The position numbers and the translations under genes were made by a program. From Candidatus Promineofilum glycogenicum (GTDB lineage Bacteria > Chloroflexota > Anaerolineae > Promineifilales > Promineifilaceae), in NCBI GenBank assembly GCA_016707605.1, contig JADJHJ010000010.1, positions 215,780-279,779 of the forward strand: a stretch of 64,000 nucleotides of DNA, written 5' to 3'. Of the stretch, positions 48,357 through 56,734 are shown one piece after another (position 1 is the first letter of the stretch; each line of letters begins with the position of its first letter). Under the pieces are notes generated by a model. It worked only from the letters and a program-made list of their open reading frames with translations, was not told the origin of the DNA and made no database searches.

Positions 48357-49127
48357 ATGGTCGAGAATATCGTGACCCGCGTCGAGGGGCGCGTGGGCGT
48401 GGCGCAGCTCAACCGGCCCAAGGCCCTCAACGCCCTCAACCGCGAACTGATGACCGAACTGATGACCGCCCTGGAGGCGTTCGACGTTGACCCGGCCGTT
48501 GGCTGTATGGTCATCACCGGCAGCGCCCGCGCCTTCGCCGCCGGGGCCGACATCAAGGAGATGGCCGGCGCCACCCCGGCGCGGATGATGGTCGGCTCGT
48601 TCATCGACCTGTGGGATCGGCTGCACCGCATCGGCAAGCCGGTCATCGCCGCCGTGTCGGGCTTTGCCCTGGGCGGCGGCTGCGAGTTGGCGATGGCTTG
48701 CGACTTGCTGGTGGCCAGCGAGACGGCCCAGTTCGGCCAGCCGGAGATCAACCTGGGCGTCATCCCCGGCGCGGGCGGCACACAGCGCATGACGCTGGCC
48801 GTGGGCAAGGCGCTGGCGATGGAGATGGTGCTCAATGGGCGGATGCTCTCGGCCGACGAGGCGTTGCGCTTCGGCCTGGTCAGCCGCGTCTACCCGGTCG
48901 AGGTCTATCTGGAGGAGGCGATCCGGCTGGGCAACGAGATCGCCGCCCGCGCGCCCATCGCCGTGCGGCTGGCCAAGGAGGCCGTCAACGCCGCCTTCGA
49001 GATGTCGCTGCGCGCCGGGCTGGATCACGAGCGCCGGTTGTTCTACCTGCTGTTCAGCACCGACGACCAGAAAGAGGGCATGGACGCCTTCGTCAACAAA
49101 CGTCCGGCGCAGTGGACAGGTCGCTGA
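48357..49127 (+). CDS. Enoyl-CoA hydratase (crotonase family)
   Basis: 256 residues; ATG with AATCAGGAGAATCC upstream. Crotonase-fold landmarks are LNRPKALNALN, the oxyanion-hole loop RAFAAGADIKEM and VSGFALGGGCELAMACD, and the two catalytic Glu positions are present (GCELAM and FGQPEINLGVIPGAGGTQR). It should hydrate short-chain 2-enoyl-CoA in fatty-acid or amino-acid breakdown. No partner gene of beta-oxidation is adjacent, so the exact substrate is open. Confidence 0.92.
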   Translation: MVENIVTRVEGRVGVAQLNRPKALNALNRELMTELMTALEAFDVDPAVGCMVITGSARAFAAGADIKEMAGATPARMMVGSFIDLWDRLHRIGKPVIAAVSGFALGGGCELAMACDLLVASETAQFGQPEINLGVIPGAGGTQRMTLAVGKALAMEMVLNGRMLSADEALRFGLVSRVYPVEVYLEEAIRLGNEIAARAPIAVRLAKEAVNAAFEMSLRAGLDHERRLFYLLFSTDDQKEGMDAFVNKRPAQWTGR

Positions 49128-49149
49128 CAAAGGGAATCACCGGAAGTGA

Positions 49150-49216
49150 CACCACAGATTACGCAGATTTCACAGATTATTGAAACGGAATCTGTGGAAT
49201 CTGCGTAATCCGTGGT
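49150..49216. repeat. CACAGATTACGCAGATT palindrome
   Basis: ACCACAGATTACGCAGATTTCACAGATT pairs with AATCTGTGGAATCTGCGTAATCCGTGGT. It flanks the 3' side of the hydratase gene, as the copy at 48268 flanks its 5' side. Confidence 0.9.
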
Positions 49217-49285
49217 TATTTCTACTCTAATATGAGCGGCAGTTGATTGTTATCGGTTTGTTACCGCTTTTCGAGGGTTGGGGGG

Positions 49286-49314
49286 TAGACAGGGTACCAA
49301 TTAACCGCTATAAT
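49286..49314 (+). promoter_or_regulatory. Promoter of the 55-residue membrane protein gene
   Basis: TAGACA (49286-49291), 17-base spacer, TATAAT (49309-49314). The leader is about 95 bases and holds GTAAGAAA (about 49326) with its inverse TTTCTTAC (about 49359), a possible regulatory stem. Confidence 0.65.
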
Positions 49315-49414
49315 GCTGGCATCGTAGGTAAGAAAGCATAACGCATCACTCTTACAACTTTTCTTACGTTCGGAAGGCTGCCTAAGCCGTAAACCGATTG
49401 TAGAGGTAATTGCG

Positions 49415-49582
49415 ATGACTCTGTTCCTTCTGTTCCTGGGCGCATCGGTATTCAGTTCCATCTTTGTTCTGGCCGCCGGCATTCTATCGGCGCGATCCAA
49501 CCGGCGCGAAGACTACGTCGAGACGTTCTACACTGAGACCTTCGAAGCGCCCGCCAATAACACCGCGCGCACATCTCGCTAA
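49415..49582 (+). CDS. Small single-helix membrane protein
   Basis: 55 residues from ATG 49415, with AGAGGT upstream. One membrane helix (LFLLFLGASVFSSIFVLAAG) is followed by a polar tail (SNRREDYVETFYTETFEAPA). A proper promoter in front (49286-49314), a long leader and a clear terminator behind (49641-49673) show that this is a real, separately transcribed gene despite its size. No family recognised. Confidence 0.7.
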   Translation: MTLFLLFLGASVFSSIFVLAAGILSARSNRREDYVETFYTETFEAPANNTARTSR

Positions 49583-49640
49583 GCTGCCCGACGCGCGACC
49601 GACCGACGCGAATAGCCGCGGCCGTAACACGCCAACGACG

Positions 49641-49673
49641 ACAGCCGTCCCCTCTGGGCGGCTGTTTTTATTT
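49641..49673 (+). terminator. Rho-independent terminator
   Basis: ACAGCCG (49641-49647) pairs with CGGCTGT (49659-49665), followed by TTTTATTT. It ends the transcript of the 55-residue protein gene; the convergent ABC exporter ends at 49694. Confidence 0.8.
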
Positions 49674-49693
49674 CCCCCCAACCTACTGCGACT

Positions 49694-51514
49694 TCAACCC
49701 ACCGCGCCCAGCGCCGTCCCGGCAAACTGAATCCGATAGAGTTGCGCGTAAAGCCCATCCGGGTTCTGCAACAGCGCGGCGTGCGTCCCCTGCTCCGCAA
49801 TCTCGCCTCGATCCAGCACCAGAATCCAGTCGGCGTTCAGCACCGTGCTCAGCCGGTGGGCGATGACGAACGAGGTGCGGCCGACCATCAGCCGCTCCAG
49901 CGCCTCTTGCACCAGGCTCTCGCTGGCGCTGTCGAGCGACGAGGTGGCCTCGTCGAGGATGAGGATGCGCGGGTCTTTCAGGATGGCCCGGGCGATGGCG
50001 ACGCGCTGCCGCTGGCCGCCGCTCAGCTTCACGCCGTGCTCGCCGACGGTCGTCTGATACCCCTCGGCCAGGTCGTTGACGATGAAGTGGTGGGCGTTGG
50101 CCGCCCGCGCCGCGGCCTCAATCTCTTCCCGCGTCGCTTCCAGCCGGCCGTAGCGGATGTTGTCGTAGACGTTGCCGGAGAAGAGCAGCGTCTCCTGGGG
50201 CACGATGCCGATCTGCTCGCGCAGACTGCGCAGGGTCACGTCGCGCAAATCGCGGCCGTCGATGGTGATGCAGCCGGCGACGACGTCGTAGAAGCGGGGG
50301 ATGAGGTTGACCAGCGTGCTCTTGCCCGCGCCGCTGGGGCCGACCAGGGCGATGAGTTGCCCGGCGCGGGCCGCGAACGAGACGTTGTTGATGACGTCAA
50401 TGGCCGTCGTGTAGTGGAAGGAGACGTTGCGGAAGACCACGTCGCCGGCCACCGGCGGCAGGGGCGTGGCCCCCGGCGCGTCGCTCAGTTCCGGCGGCGT
50501 GTCCAGCAGGTCGAGCATCCGCTGCGACGCGCCGATGGCCGCCTGGAACTGGCCGTAGAGGTCGGCCATGATGGCCACGGGCGAGGCGATGAGGACGGTG
50601 TAGATGAGGTAGGCGATGAGGTCGCCGGGGGTCAGGCGGCCGAGGATGACCTGTGAGCCGCCATAGTAGAGGATGCCGGTGATGGTCACCGAGGCGATGA
50701 GGCCGATGATCGGGGCCAGCATGGCGTTGGTGCGCGCCCGGTGCATGGCAGCGTGGTAGAGCCGCATGACCACGCCGCTGAAGCGCTCCACCTCGTGGGT
50801 TTCGCGGGCGAAGGATTTGACAATGCGCACGCCGCGCGTCGTCTCCTCGGCCACGCTCGACACCTCGGCCAGCGCGTCCTGCACGCCGACCGACGCGGCG
50901 CGGATGCGCCCGCCCAGATAGACCATGACCAGGGTGATGATGGGCACGACCAGCAGAATGAGCAGCGTCAGCCGCCAGTCGAGCCAGAACAGCAGCACCG
51001 CCGCGCCAATGATGGTGATGACCTGCCGCAGCAGGATGACCAGGTTCCAGGTGATCGACTGCTGCAACAGGGCCACGTCGTTGGTCAGGCGCGACACCAG
51101 TTCGCCGGTGCGTCGCTCGGCGTAGAAGCTGAGCGGCAACTCCTGCATGTGAGTATAAACGTCGATACGGATGTCGGCCACGGCGTGCTCGCCGACGAAG
51201 GCCAGGGCCATCTGCTGGATGAAGGTGAACAGCGATTGGAAGACGAAGACGATCAGCAGGGCCACCGTCACCCGGTTCAGGTCGCCGAAGTCCTCGTTGA
51301 CGAAGACGAAATCGACCAGATTGCGCACCACCAGCGGCAACACCAGCCCCAGCACCGAACTGACCACCAGGGCGAAGACGGCCACGACCATCCAGCGCCA
51401 GTAGGGGCGAATGTAGCGCAGCAGGCGGGCAAAGGTGGCCACGCCGCTGCGGGTGATGGGCGGCGGGGCGTCGTCGGGTTTGGCGGCCGGCCGCCGGTTG
51501 AGTCGTCGTCGCAC
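49694..51514 (-). CDS. ABC exporter, fused permease and ATPase
   Basis: 606 residues. Six membrane helices in the first 330 residues (type-1 exporter fold), then the ATPase: Walker A VGPSGAGKST, Q-loop IGIVPQETLLF, signature LSGGQRQRVAIA and Walker B ILILDEATSSLD, with the switch His in FVIAHRLST. MsbA/LmrA-like exporters pump lipids or drugs as homodimers; the cargo here is unknown. The MttB-like gene ends 4 bases upstream, so both are probably in one transcript. Confidence 0.93.
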   Translation of the reverse strand: MRRRLNRRPAAKPDDAPPPITRSGVATFARLLRYIRPYWRWMVVAVFALVVSSVLGLVLPLVVRNLVDFVFVNEDFGDLNRVTVALLIVFVFQSLFTFIQQMALAFVGEHAVADIRIDVYTHMQELPLSFYAERRTGELVSRLTNDVALLQQSITWNLVILLRQVITIIGAAVLLFWLDWRLTLLILLVVPIITLVMVYLGGRIRAASVGVQDALAEVSSVAEETTRGVRIVKSFARETHEVERFSGVVMRLYHAAMHRARTNAMLAPIIGLIASVTITGILYYGGSQVILGRLTPGDLIAYLIYTVLIASPVAIMADLYGQFQAAIGASQRMLDLLDTPPELSDAPGATPLPPVAGDVVFRNVSFHYTTAIDVINNVSFAARAGQLIALVGPSGAGKSTLVNLIPRFYDVVAGCITIDGRDLRDVTLRSLREQIGIVPQETLLFSGNVYDNIRYGRLEATREEIEAAARAANAHHFIVNDLAEGYQTTVGEHGVKLSGGQRQRVAIARAILKDPRILILDEATSSLDSASESLVQEALERLMVGRTSFVIAHRLSTVLNADWILVLDRGEIAEQGTHAALLQNPDGLYAQLYRIQFAGTALGAVG

Positions 51515-51517
51515 GGG

Positions 51518-53026
51518 TTATGGCTCCAGGGAGGTGGCGTCGCGCAGGATGGCGGCGATCTCGCTTTCGACCGCCGCCGGCAGGGGGGGCGGGCGGTGGC
51601 TGTTCATCAGGTCGATGGTGTATTCGCGCAGCCGGTCGTTGAGGATGGGGCTGCCCGCCTCGCGCCACTTGTCCAGCCGTTGCCGGTCGAAGAAGTGCGG
51701 AACCCACAGCTCGCGCCAGTGGCGCAGGGTGTGGTCGTGGCTCAGGAACTCGCCGCCCGGCCCGACGGCGGCGATGGCCTCCACCGCCAGGGCGTCGTCG
51801 TCGAACTGCACCCCGGCCACGAAGGCGCGCGTCATACGGATGATCTCGTCGGTCAGGACGATGTACTCCGGCGAGACGGCCAGGCCGCTCTCCAGATAGC
51901 CGACGTCGTGGTTGAGGTTCGTGCCCGCCAGCAGGGCGATGAGGACGGAGAACTGGGCATCGGCCGCCGCCTGCCCGTCGAGCACCTTGCTGTCGCTGTG
52001 GCCGCTGTAGCCCCAGACGGGCAGGCCGTAGAAGCGCCCCATCTCGGCGGCCATGACCCGCGCCAGTTGGAACTCCGGCGCGCCGTAGACGCTGATCATC
52101 TCCTTCATGTCCAGGTGGTGGACGCCGTGGCCGTAGAGGAACGGCGCGCCCGGCTGCTGCAACTGGTGCATGACCAGGCTGCTGAGCGCCTCGGCGTTGC
52201 CCAGGGCCACCGCGCCGGCCGGCGTCACCGGGGCCGTGCCGCCCATCATCGGCGCGGGCGAGTGGGTGACCGGGATGCGCATCCGGGCGCAGAAGAGCAG
52301 CTTGTCCGTGGCCGGGCGCGAGTGTTGCAGCGGCGTGGACGGCTCGGAGTAGAGCAGCAGCGTCGGCCGCTCGGCCAGCCGATCCATGCCGCCCACGGCG
52401 GCGGCGGCCATCGCCGCAATGGCTTCCATGTCGGCCAGGTCGTCGCAGACGACGACGGCCGGCTTGGTCGTGTGGCGCAGCATGGTCGCGTACTGGTGGC
52501 GAAAGTAGCGCGCCGGGGGCACGTCGCGCGGGATGCCCATCGACATCACGAAGTCAATGGCCGGCAGCGCGTCGCACAGGCGAGTGCAGTCGGCCAGATC
52601 GCGCAGCCGGAAGTCGCGCCGCTCGCCGCTGCGCGGGTCCAGGTAGCGCAGCGTGTCGGAGCCGGGGCCGAAGGCCGTTGCCTCGCCGTCGAGCCGGATG
52701 GCGACTTCGTTTCCGTCGCGCCGGTAGAGGTCGAAGCGGCGCGGGGCGGCGGCCAGCGCCCAATCGACCATCTCCGGCGACAGGCGGGCCAGGTCGCCGT
52801 CGATGCGCGCCCCGGCGCGGCGCAGTAGCTCCAGCCCATCCGGGCTGTAGACGCGCACGCCCGTCTCGTCCAGGATGCGGCACGACGCCGCGTGCAACCG
52901 CAGGCACGCCTGGCCGTCGAGCATCGTCAGACGCGGGCGCAGGCGCGCGCCGGCCAATGGGTCGGGCGTCGGGGCGGGCGCGGCGCGGCGGCGGTGGGTC
53001 GCGCGGCGGTTGGGGGCGACAGACAT
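51518..53026 (-). CDS. MttB-family (trimethylamine methyltransferase-like) protein, non-pyrrolysine type
   Basis: 502 residues, TIM-barrel family. Conserved parts are DETGVRVYSPDGLELLRRAG, KPAVVVCDDLADM, MMGGTAPVTPAGAVALGN and YLESGLAVSPEYIVLTDEI. The true trimethylamine enzyme reads a UAG as pyrrolysine; here no amber codon interrupts the frame, as in the large group that demethylates glycine betaine or other quaternary amines. Usually a corrinoid protein is encoded nearby, but none is in this window. The first 30 residues are Arg/Pro/Ala-rich. A TACAAT -10 box lies 7 bases before the ATG. Confidence 0.85.
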   Translation of the reverse strand: MSVAPNRRATHRRRAAPAPTPDPLAGARLRPRLTMLDGQACLRLHAASCRILDETGVRVYSPDGLELLRRAGARIDGDLARLSPEMVDWALAAAPRRFDLYRRDGNEVAIRLDGEATAFGPGSDTLRYLDPRSGERRDFRLRDLADCTRLCDALPAIDFVMSMGIPRDVPPARYFRHQYATMLRHTTKPAVVVCDDLADMEAIAAMAAAAVGGMDRLAERPTLLLYSEPSTPLQHSRPATDKLLFCARMRIPVTHSPAPMMGGTAPVTPAGAVALGNAEALSSLVMHQLQQPGAPFLYGHGVHHLDMKEMISVYGAPEFQLARVMAAEMGRFYGLPVWGYSGHSDSKVLDGQAAADAQFSVLIALLAGTNLNHDVGYLESGLAVSPEYIVLTDEIIRMTRAFVAGVQFDDDALAVEAIAAVGPGGEFLSHDHTLRHWRELWVPHFFDRQRLDKWREAGSPILNDRLREYTIDLMNSHRPPPLPAAVESEIAAILRDATSLEP

Positions 53027-53033
53027 AGAGCGT

Positions 53034-53039
53034 ATTGTA
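53034..53039 (-). promoter_or_regulatory. -10 box of the MttB-like gene
   Basis: TACAAT on the minus strand, 7 bases before ATG 53026, without Shine-Dalgarno sequence; leaderless pattern. Confidence 0.5.
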
Positions 53040-53123
53040 TCGCTGTGGCGCTAAAACGAAAGACTCGCATGAGACTCGGCTTAGGCCGGGCGGCGGCCGG
53101 TGGCGCGGCGGCCGAAGTGGACT

Positions 53124-53129
53124 TATGAT
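53124..53129 (+). promoter_or_regulatory. -10 box of the gluzincin-like gene
   Basis: TATGAT, 6 bases before ATG 53136, without Shine-Dalgarno sequence; leaderless pattern. Confidence 0.45.
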
Positions 53130-53135
53130 CCCGCT

Positions 53136-54425
53136 ATGTCCCGCCGCCTCCGGCTAGGCACTCCGCTGGCACTGTTGCTCCTCCTGGCCCTGGCGCTCCT
53201 CGCGCCGGAGTGGCCCGCGTTTGGCGATCCCGACTACCGCTTCCAGGCCATCGTCGGCCTCGACCATCGCTTCGATTTCGTCGCCTGGACGGCCGCGGCG
53301 CTGGCCGACAAGGCGCAGGGCGTGCTGGCCGACAGCCAGCGCTACCTTGAACCGGGCGCGGCCGAGGCGCTGGTGCTCGACTACCTGGAGCAGTTGGGCC
53401 GGGCGCGGATGCTGGAGGGGGAGATCGCCTGGGTCTACGCCGACCCGGCCGTGACCGACCCGACGGCGGCCACGGCCGCCGCGCAGGGTGAGGTAGACTC
53501 CATCCGCGGCGCGCTGGCCGAGCAGCAGCCGTTGGTCGAGGGCATTGTCCAGAACCAGGTGGGGACGCTATTGCGGGAGGAGGGGCTGGCCGTCGGCGGG
53601 CAACTCTGGCCGCCGGTCTTCATGAGCATGACCCCCACACCCTATCTGCTCATCGTCTCGCCGCGCGACCGCATCGAGCAGATCAACTACGCCTCGCTCA
53701 TCCCCGGCCTGTCGACGGCCGAGCAGGAGGCGCTGGAGCAGGCCGTCTTCGAGCAATTGGATATGTCGGCCCTGGTCGTGCCCATCGGCGGCCTGGGAAC
53801 CTACCCGGCCATGATCGCCGAGACGAGCAGCATCGACTGGCTGGCCGAGGTGACGGCCCACGAGTGGACGCACCACTGGCTGTCGTTCCATCCGCTGGGG
53901 GTGCGCTATCTGGCCAGCCCGGAGATGCGCATCATCAACGAGACGGTCGCCTCGCTGGTCGATCTGGAGATCGGGCCGCGGGTGATGGCCCGCTACTACA
54001 CCGACCCCATCGCCGCGGCCGAAGCGACCGACACAACCGCCGCGACGATGGCGGCCACAGCGGTTGTTGACCCGCCTTTGCCGCTCTTCGACTTCAGCGC
54101 CGCGATGGCCGAGACGCGCAACGAAGTGGATCGCTTGCTGGCCGAGGGGCAGGTGGAGGCGGCCGAGGCGTACATGGAGGAGCGGCGACAGTTGTTCGTC
54201 AGCCACGGCTACGCCATCCGCAAGCTGAACCAGGCCTACTTCGCCTTCTATGGCGGCTATGCCGCCGAGCCGGGCGGGGCGGCCGGGGCCGACCCCATCG
54301 GGCCGATGCTGCGCGAGCTGCGCGCCGCCAGCCCATCATTGCGCGCCTTCCTGCGCGACGTGGCCGGCGTCACCAGCTACGACGATTTGGTGGCTCTGCA
54401 CCGGCGCGTGGTGGGCGGGTCGTAG
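53136..54425 (+). CDS. Exported gluzincin-like metalloprotease of unknown family
   Basis: 429 residues. An N-terminal hydrophobic segment (LALLLLLALALLAPEWPAFG) acts as signal or anchor. HEWTH at residues 242-246 gives two His ligands and the catalytic Glu, and Glu269 in INETVASLVDLEIG lies 23 residues later, as the third ligand of gluzincins should. A helical N-terminal half and a C-terminal helical half surround this core. I know no named family that fits. Starting at ATG 53136 places the hydrophobic segment at the N terminus and the -10 box directly upstream. Confidence 0.72.
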   Translation: MSRRLRLGTPLALLLLLALALLAPEWPAFGDPDYRFQAIVGLDHRFDFVAWTAAALADKAQGVLADSQRYLEPGAAEALVLDYLEQLGRARMLEGEIAWVYADPAVTDPTAATAAAQGEVDSIRGALAEQQPLVEGIVQNQVGTLLREEGLAVGGQLWPPVFMSMTPTPYLLIVSPRDRIEQINYASLIPGLSTAEQEALEQAVFEQLDMSALVVPIGGLGTYPAMIAETSSIDWLAEVTAHEWTHHWLSFHPLGVRYLASPEMRIINETVASLVDLEIGPRVMARYYTDPIAAAEATDTTAATMAATAVVDPPLPLFDFSAAMAETRNEVDRLLAEGQVEAAEAYMEERRQLFVSHGYAIRKLNQAYFAFYGGYAAEPGGAAGADPIGPMLRELRAASPSLRAFLRDVAGVTSYDDLVALHRRVVGGS

Positions 54426-54434
54426 CGCGCCTCC

Positions 54435-54510
54435 GAAGGATGAAGGCGGAAGGATGAAGGATGAATACCGACCTTGGTATTATCCTTCATCCTTCCGCCT
54501 TCATCCTTCT
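54435..54510. repeat. GGATGAAGGCGGAAGG palindrome
   Basis: GAAGGATGAAGGCGGAAGGATGAAGGAT pairs with ATCCTTCATCCTTCCGCCTTCATCCTTC around a GAATACCGACCTTGGTATT loop. It overlaps the end of the convergent trxB gene and supplies its last codon and stop (GGATGA). Confidence 0.9.
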
Positions 54511-55436
54511 TGTGCGCTCAACCAGCGCTCCAACTGCATCGCCGCGGCCACACCCTGGCCGACCGAGGTGGCGATCTGCCGGTAGTGGGGGTCCTGAATC
54601 TCGCCCGCGGCGTAGACGCCGGTTACGCTGGTGCGCATGAACTCGTCGGTGATGACGTAGCCGTGCTCGTCCATCGCCAGTTGGCCAATGAGGAACTGGC
54701 TGTTAGGGTAGTGACCGATGAACACAAACACGCCATCGGCGGCCATCTCGTAGCGCTCGCCTGTCTTCAGGTTGTGCAACTGGACGCAGTTGACCAGGCC
54801 ATCGCCCTCGATGGACTCGATGACGGTGTCCCAGATGAAGTGAATCTTCTCGTTGGCGAAGGCGCGATTTTGCAGCGCCGCCCCGGCGCGCAACTCGTCG
54901 CGGCGGTGGACGATAGTCACCTTGGTGGCGAACTTGGTCAGGAAGATGCTCTCCTCCAGGGCGCTATCGCCGCCGCCGACGACGACCACTTCCTTGCCGC
55001 GGAAGAAGAAGCCGTCACACGTGCCGCAATAGCTGACGCCGCGGCCGACGAACTCCGTCTCGCCCGGCACGCCCAGATGCTTGGGCGAGGCCCCGGCCGA
55101 CACGATCACGGCGTCGGCCTGATAGGTGTTGGCGTGAGTCTTGATGGTGAAGGGCGGGCCGTCCTTCAGGTTGACTTCGGTCACGTCCTCATAGGCGTAG
55201 CGCGCGCCGAAGTGGGCGGCCTGCTTCTGCATGATCTCGACCATCTCCGGGCCGGTGGGCGTGGCCTCGGGGTTAAAGAGGCCGGGGTAGTTCTCGACCT
55301 CGCTGGTCAGCGAGATCTGCCCGCCCAGTTGCGTGCCGGTCAGCACGAGCGGGTTCAACGTCGCCCGCGCGATGTAGATGGCCGCCGACAGGCCGGCCGG
55401 GCCGGAGCCGATGATGACAACACGTTCCTTTTGCAT
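54501..55436 (-). CDS. trxB: Thioredoxin reductase
   Basis: 311 residues from ATG 55436 (AAGAAGGT upstream). FAD motif VVIIGSGPAGLSAAIY at 6-21, redox pair Cys137-Cys140 (YCGTCDGFF), NADPH motif VVVGGGDSALEE and the C-terminal GVYAAGEIQDPHYRQIATS. It passes electrons from NADPH to thioredoxin in the cytoplasm. A longer frame to 55508 exists but lacks family similarity in its first 24 codons. The last two residues and the stop come from the overlapping repeat. Confidence 0.95.
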   Translation of the reverse strand: MQKERVVIIGSGPAGLSAAIYIARATLNPLVLTGTQLGGQISLTSEVENYPGLFNPEATPTGPEMVEIMQKQAAHFGARYAYEDVTEVNLKDGPPFTIKTHANTYQADAVIVSAGASPKHLGVPGETEFVGRGVSYCGTCDGFFFRGKEVVVVGGGDSALEESIFLTKFATKVTIVHRRDELRAGAALQNRAFANEKIHFIWDTVIESIEGDGLVNCVQLHNLKTGERYEMAADGVFVFIGHYPNSQFLIGQLAMDEHGYVITDEFMRTSVTGVYAAGEIQDPHYRQIATSVGQGVAAAMQLERWLSAQEG

Positions 55437-55544
55437 ACCTTCTTCCCGTAACGACAGTGACTCCCGAAACAAACCGCGCCGCCCAGTGGCGACGCGACGG
55501 GCATACATTACCCTCTCTCTCAGACGCGCCGGGATTAGCCCTTC

Positions 55545-56405
55545 TTACGCCATCCCCTCGCCCTGGGAGAGGGCCTCTTGTTCCCTCTCCCTTTGGGAGA
55601 GGGTGGAGGGGGGGCCCCCTCGCCCTTTGGGAGAGGGTTCTTCACACACCCCCGCCACCCACGGCCCGGCCAGCAGCGGCAGCACCTCAGCCACGTCGCC
55701 GCGGATAACCACGTCGGCCACGTCGTCCATGCGAGTGGGCGCGCGATTGATGAGAATGAGGCGCGCCCCATTGGCCCGCGCCAACTCCGGCAGGTCGCCG
55801 GCCGGGGCCACCTCCAGCGACGAGCCGGCCACCAGCATCAGATCGGCCGTCCGCGCCGCCGCCATGGCCGCTTTCATGGTCGCCCGCGGCAGCATCTCGC
55901 CGAACAGGACGACGTTGGGTTTCATGGCCTGGCGGCAGCGACGGCAGTAGGGGATGGCGCCGGCGTTCATGAAAGCGTCCAGCGCCTCGGCCGCCGGCAG
56001 CAGATGGTGGCAGGCCGGGCAGACGAGTTCGCGCAGGTGGCCGTGCACTTCGTAGACCACCCGTGAACCGGCGCGCTCATGCAGCAGGTCGATGTTCTGG
56101 GTGATGATCGCCCGCAGGCGGCCGGCCGCTTCCAGTTGGGCCAGAGCGATGTGGGCTGGGTTGGGCGTCGCGGCGCGAATGATGCCCAGCAGCGGGCGCA
56201 GCCACTCGTAGAACGCCCGCGGCTGGTGGCGAAAGGCGTAGATCGTGGCGATCTCGGCCATGTCCACCGCCTGTTCCCACAGGCCGGACTTGGGGCTGCG
56301 ATAGTCGGGGATGCCCGAAGGTGTGCTGATACCCGCGCCGGTCAGGGCGACCATGCGCTCTGATTCGGCGATCAGCTCGGCGGCTCGCTCAATCGACGCG
56401 TCCAT
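55545..56405 (-). CDS. NAD-dependent protein deacylase (sirtuin)
   Basis: 286 residues from ATG 56405 (GTG 56417 also possible). NAD-binding LTGAGISTPSGIPDYRS at 21-37, TQNID at 102-106, catalytic His121 (VHGHL), zinc Cys129/132/154/157 and MLVAGSSLEVAPAGDL. Removes acyl groups from lysine using NAD. The last 30 residues (EEPSPKGRGGPPSTL...) are encoded by a CCCTCTCCC/GGGAGAGGG repeat and are not part of the family, so the natural C terminus has been replaced or extended. Confidence 0.93.
   Translation of the reverse strand: MDASIERAAELIAESERMVALTGAGISTPSGIPDYRSPKSGLWEQAVDMAEIATIYAFRHQPRAFYEWLRPLLGIIRAATPNPAHIALAQLEAAGRLRAIITQNIDLLHERAGSRVVYEVHGHLRELVCPACHHLLPAAEALDAFMNAGAIPYCRRCRQAMKPNVVLFGEMLPRATMKAAMAAARTADLMLVAGSSLEVAPAGDLPELARANGARLILINRAPTRMDDVADVVIRGDVAEVLPLLAGPWVAGVCEEPSPKGRGGPPSTLSQREREQEALSQGEGMA
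55553..55640. repeat. CCCTCGCCCTTTGGGAGAGGG repeats at the sirtuin 3' end
   Basis: Three related units: CCCCTCGCCCTGGGAGAGGG, CCCTCTCCCTTTGGGAGAGGG and CCCTCGCCCTTTGGGAGAGGG. Each is a small hairpin. They are translated in frame as the sirtuin tail. A similar single unit lies in the ABC ATPase near 7205-7245. Confidence 0.85.
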
Positions 56406-56734
56406 TTGGACTCCCACTCCCTCTATCGTACAGGCTGGTTACCGGTGTGCAATGGCGTCGATGATGGGCGGATGAACCTGCCTAACGGTGTGGTGATTCC
56501 AACTATACCTGAATAACGTGGTGTTGGGTTACGCGCCACCCCGGGCAGAGGGCCTTTCTCTCACCGGCGGGGGCCCCCAGGCGCCCGGGGGCGCGGGCCC
56601 CCCCCCGCCCCCCCCCCGGCGGCCCCCCCCCCCCCCCCCCCCCTTGCCCCCCCCGGGAGGGGAAGGGACGGGGGGCCACTTGGCAGCAGGGCAGGCAATG
56701 CTATCTGCCCGACACGCGGTGAAGAGAACCTGCG
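56406..56734. other. Intergenic region with extreme C-rich low-complexity tract
   Basis: Between the sirtuin start and the end of the SCO1664-like gene. From about 56566 to 56670 nearly every base is C or G, with runs of 9, 10, 21 (56623-56643) and 8 C residues. No gene, terminator or repeat unit is recognisable. Assembly or base-calling failure over a hard GC hairpin is likely. A TACGAT (minus, near 56427-56432) might be the sirtuin -10 box. Confidence 0.7.

Noticed and set aside
51518..53026. Pyrrolysine-containing trimethylamine methyltransferase
   Set aside because: The frame has no internal TAG, and no corrinoid protein or pyl gene is nearby, so the non-pyrrolysine family is the better call.
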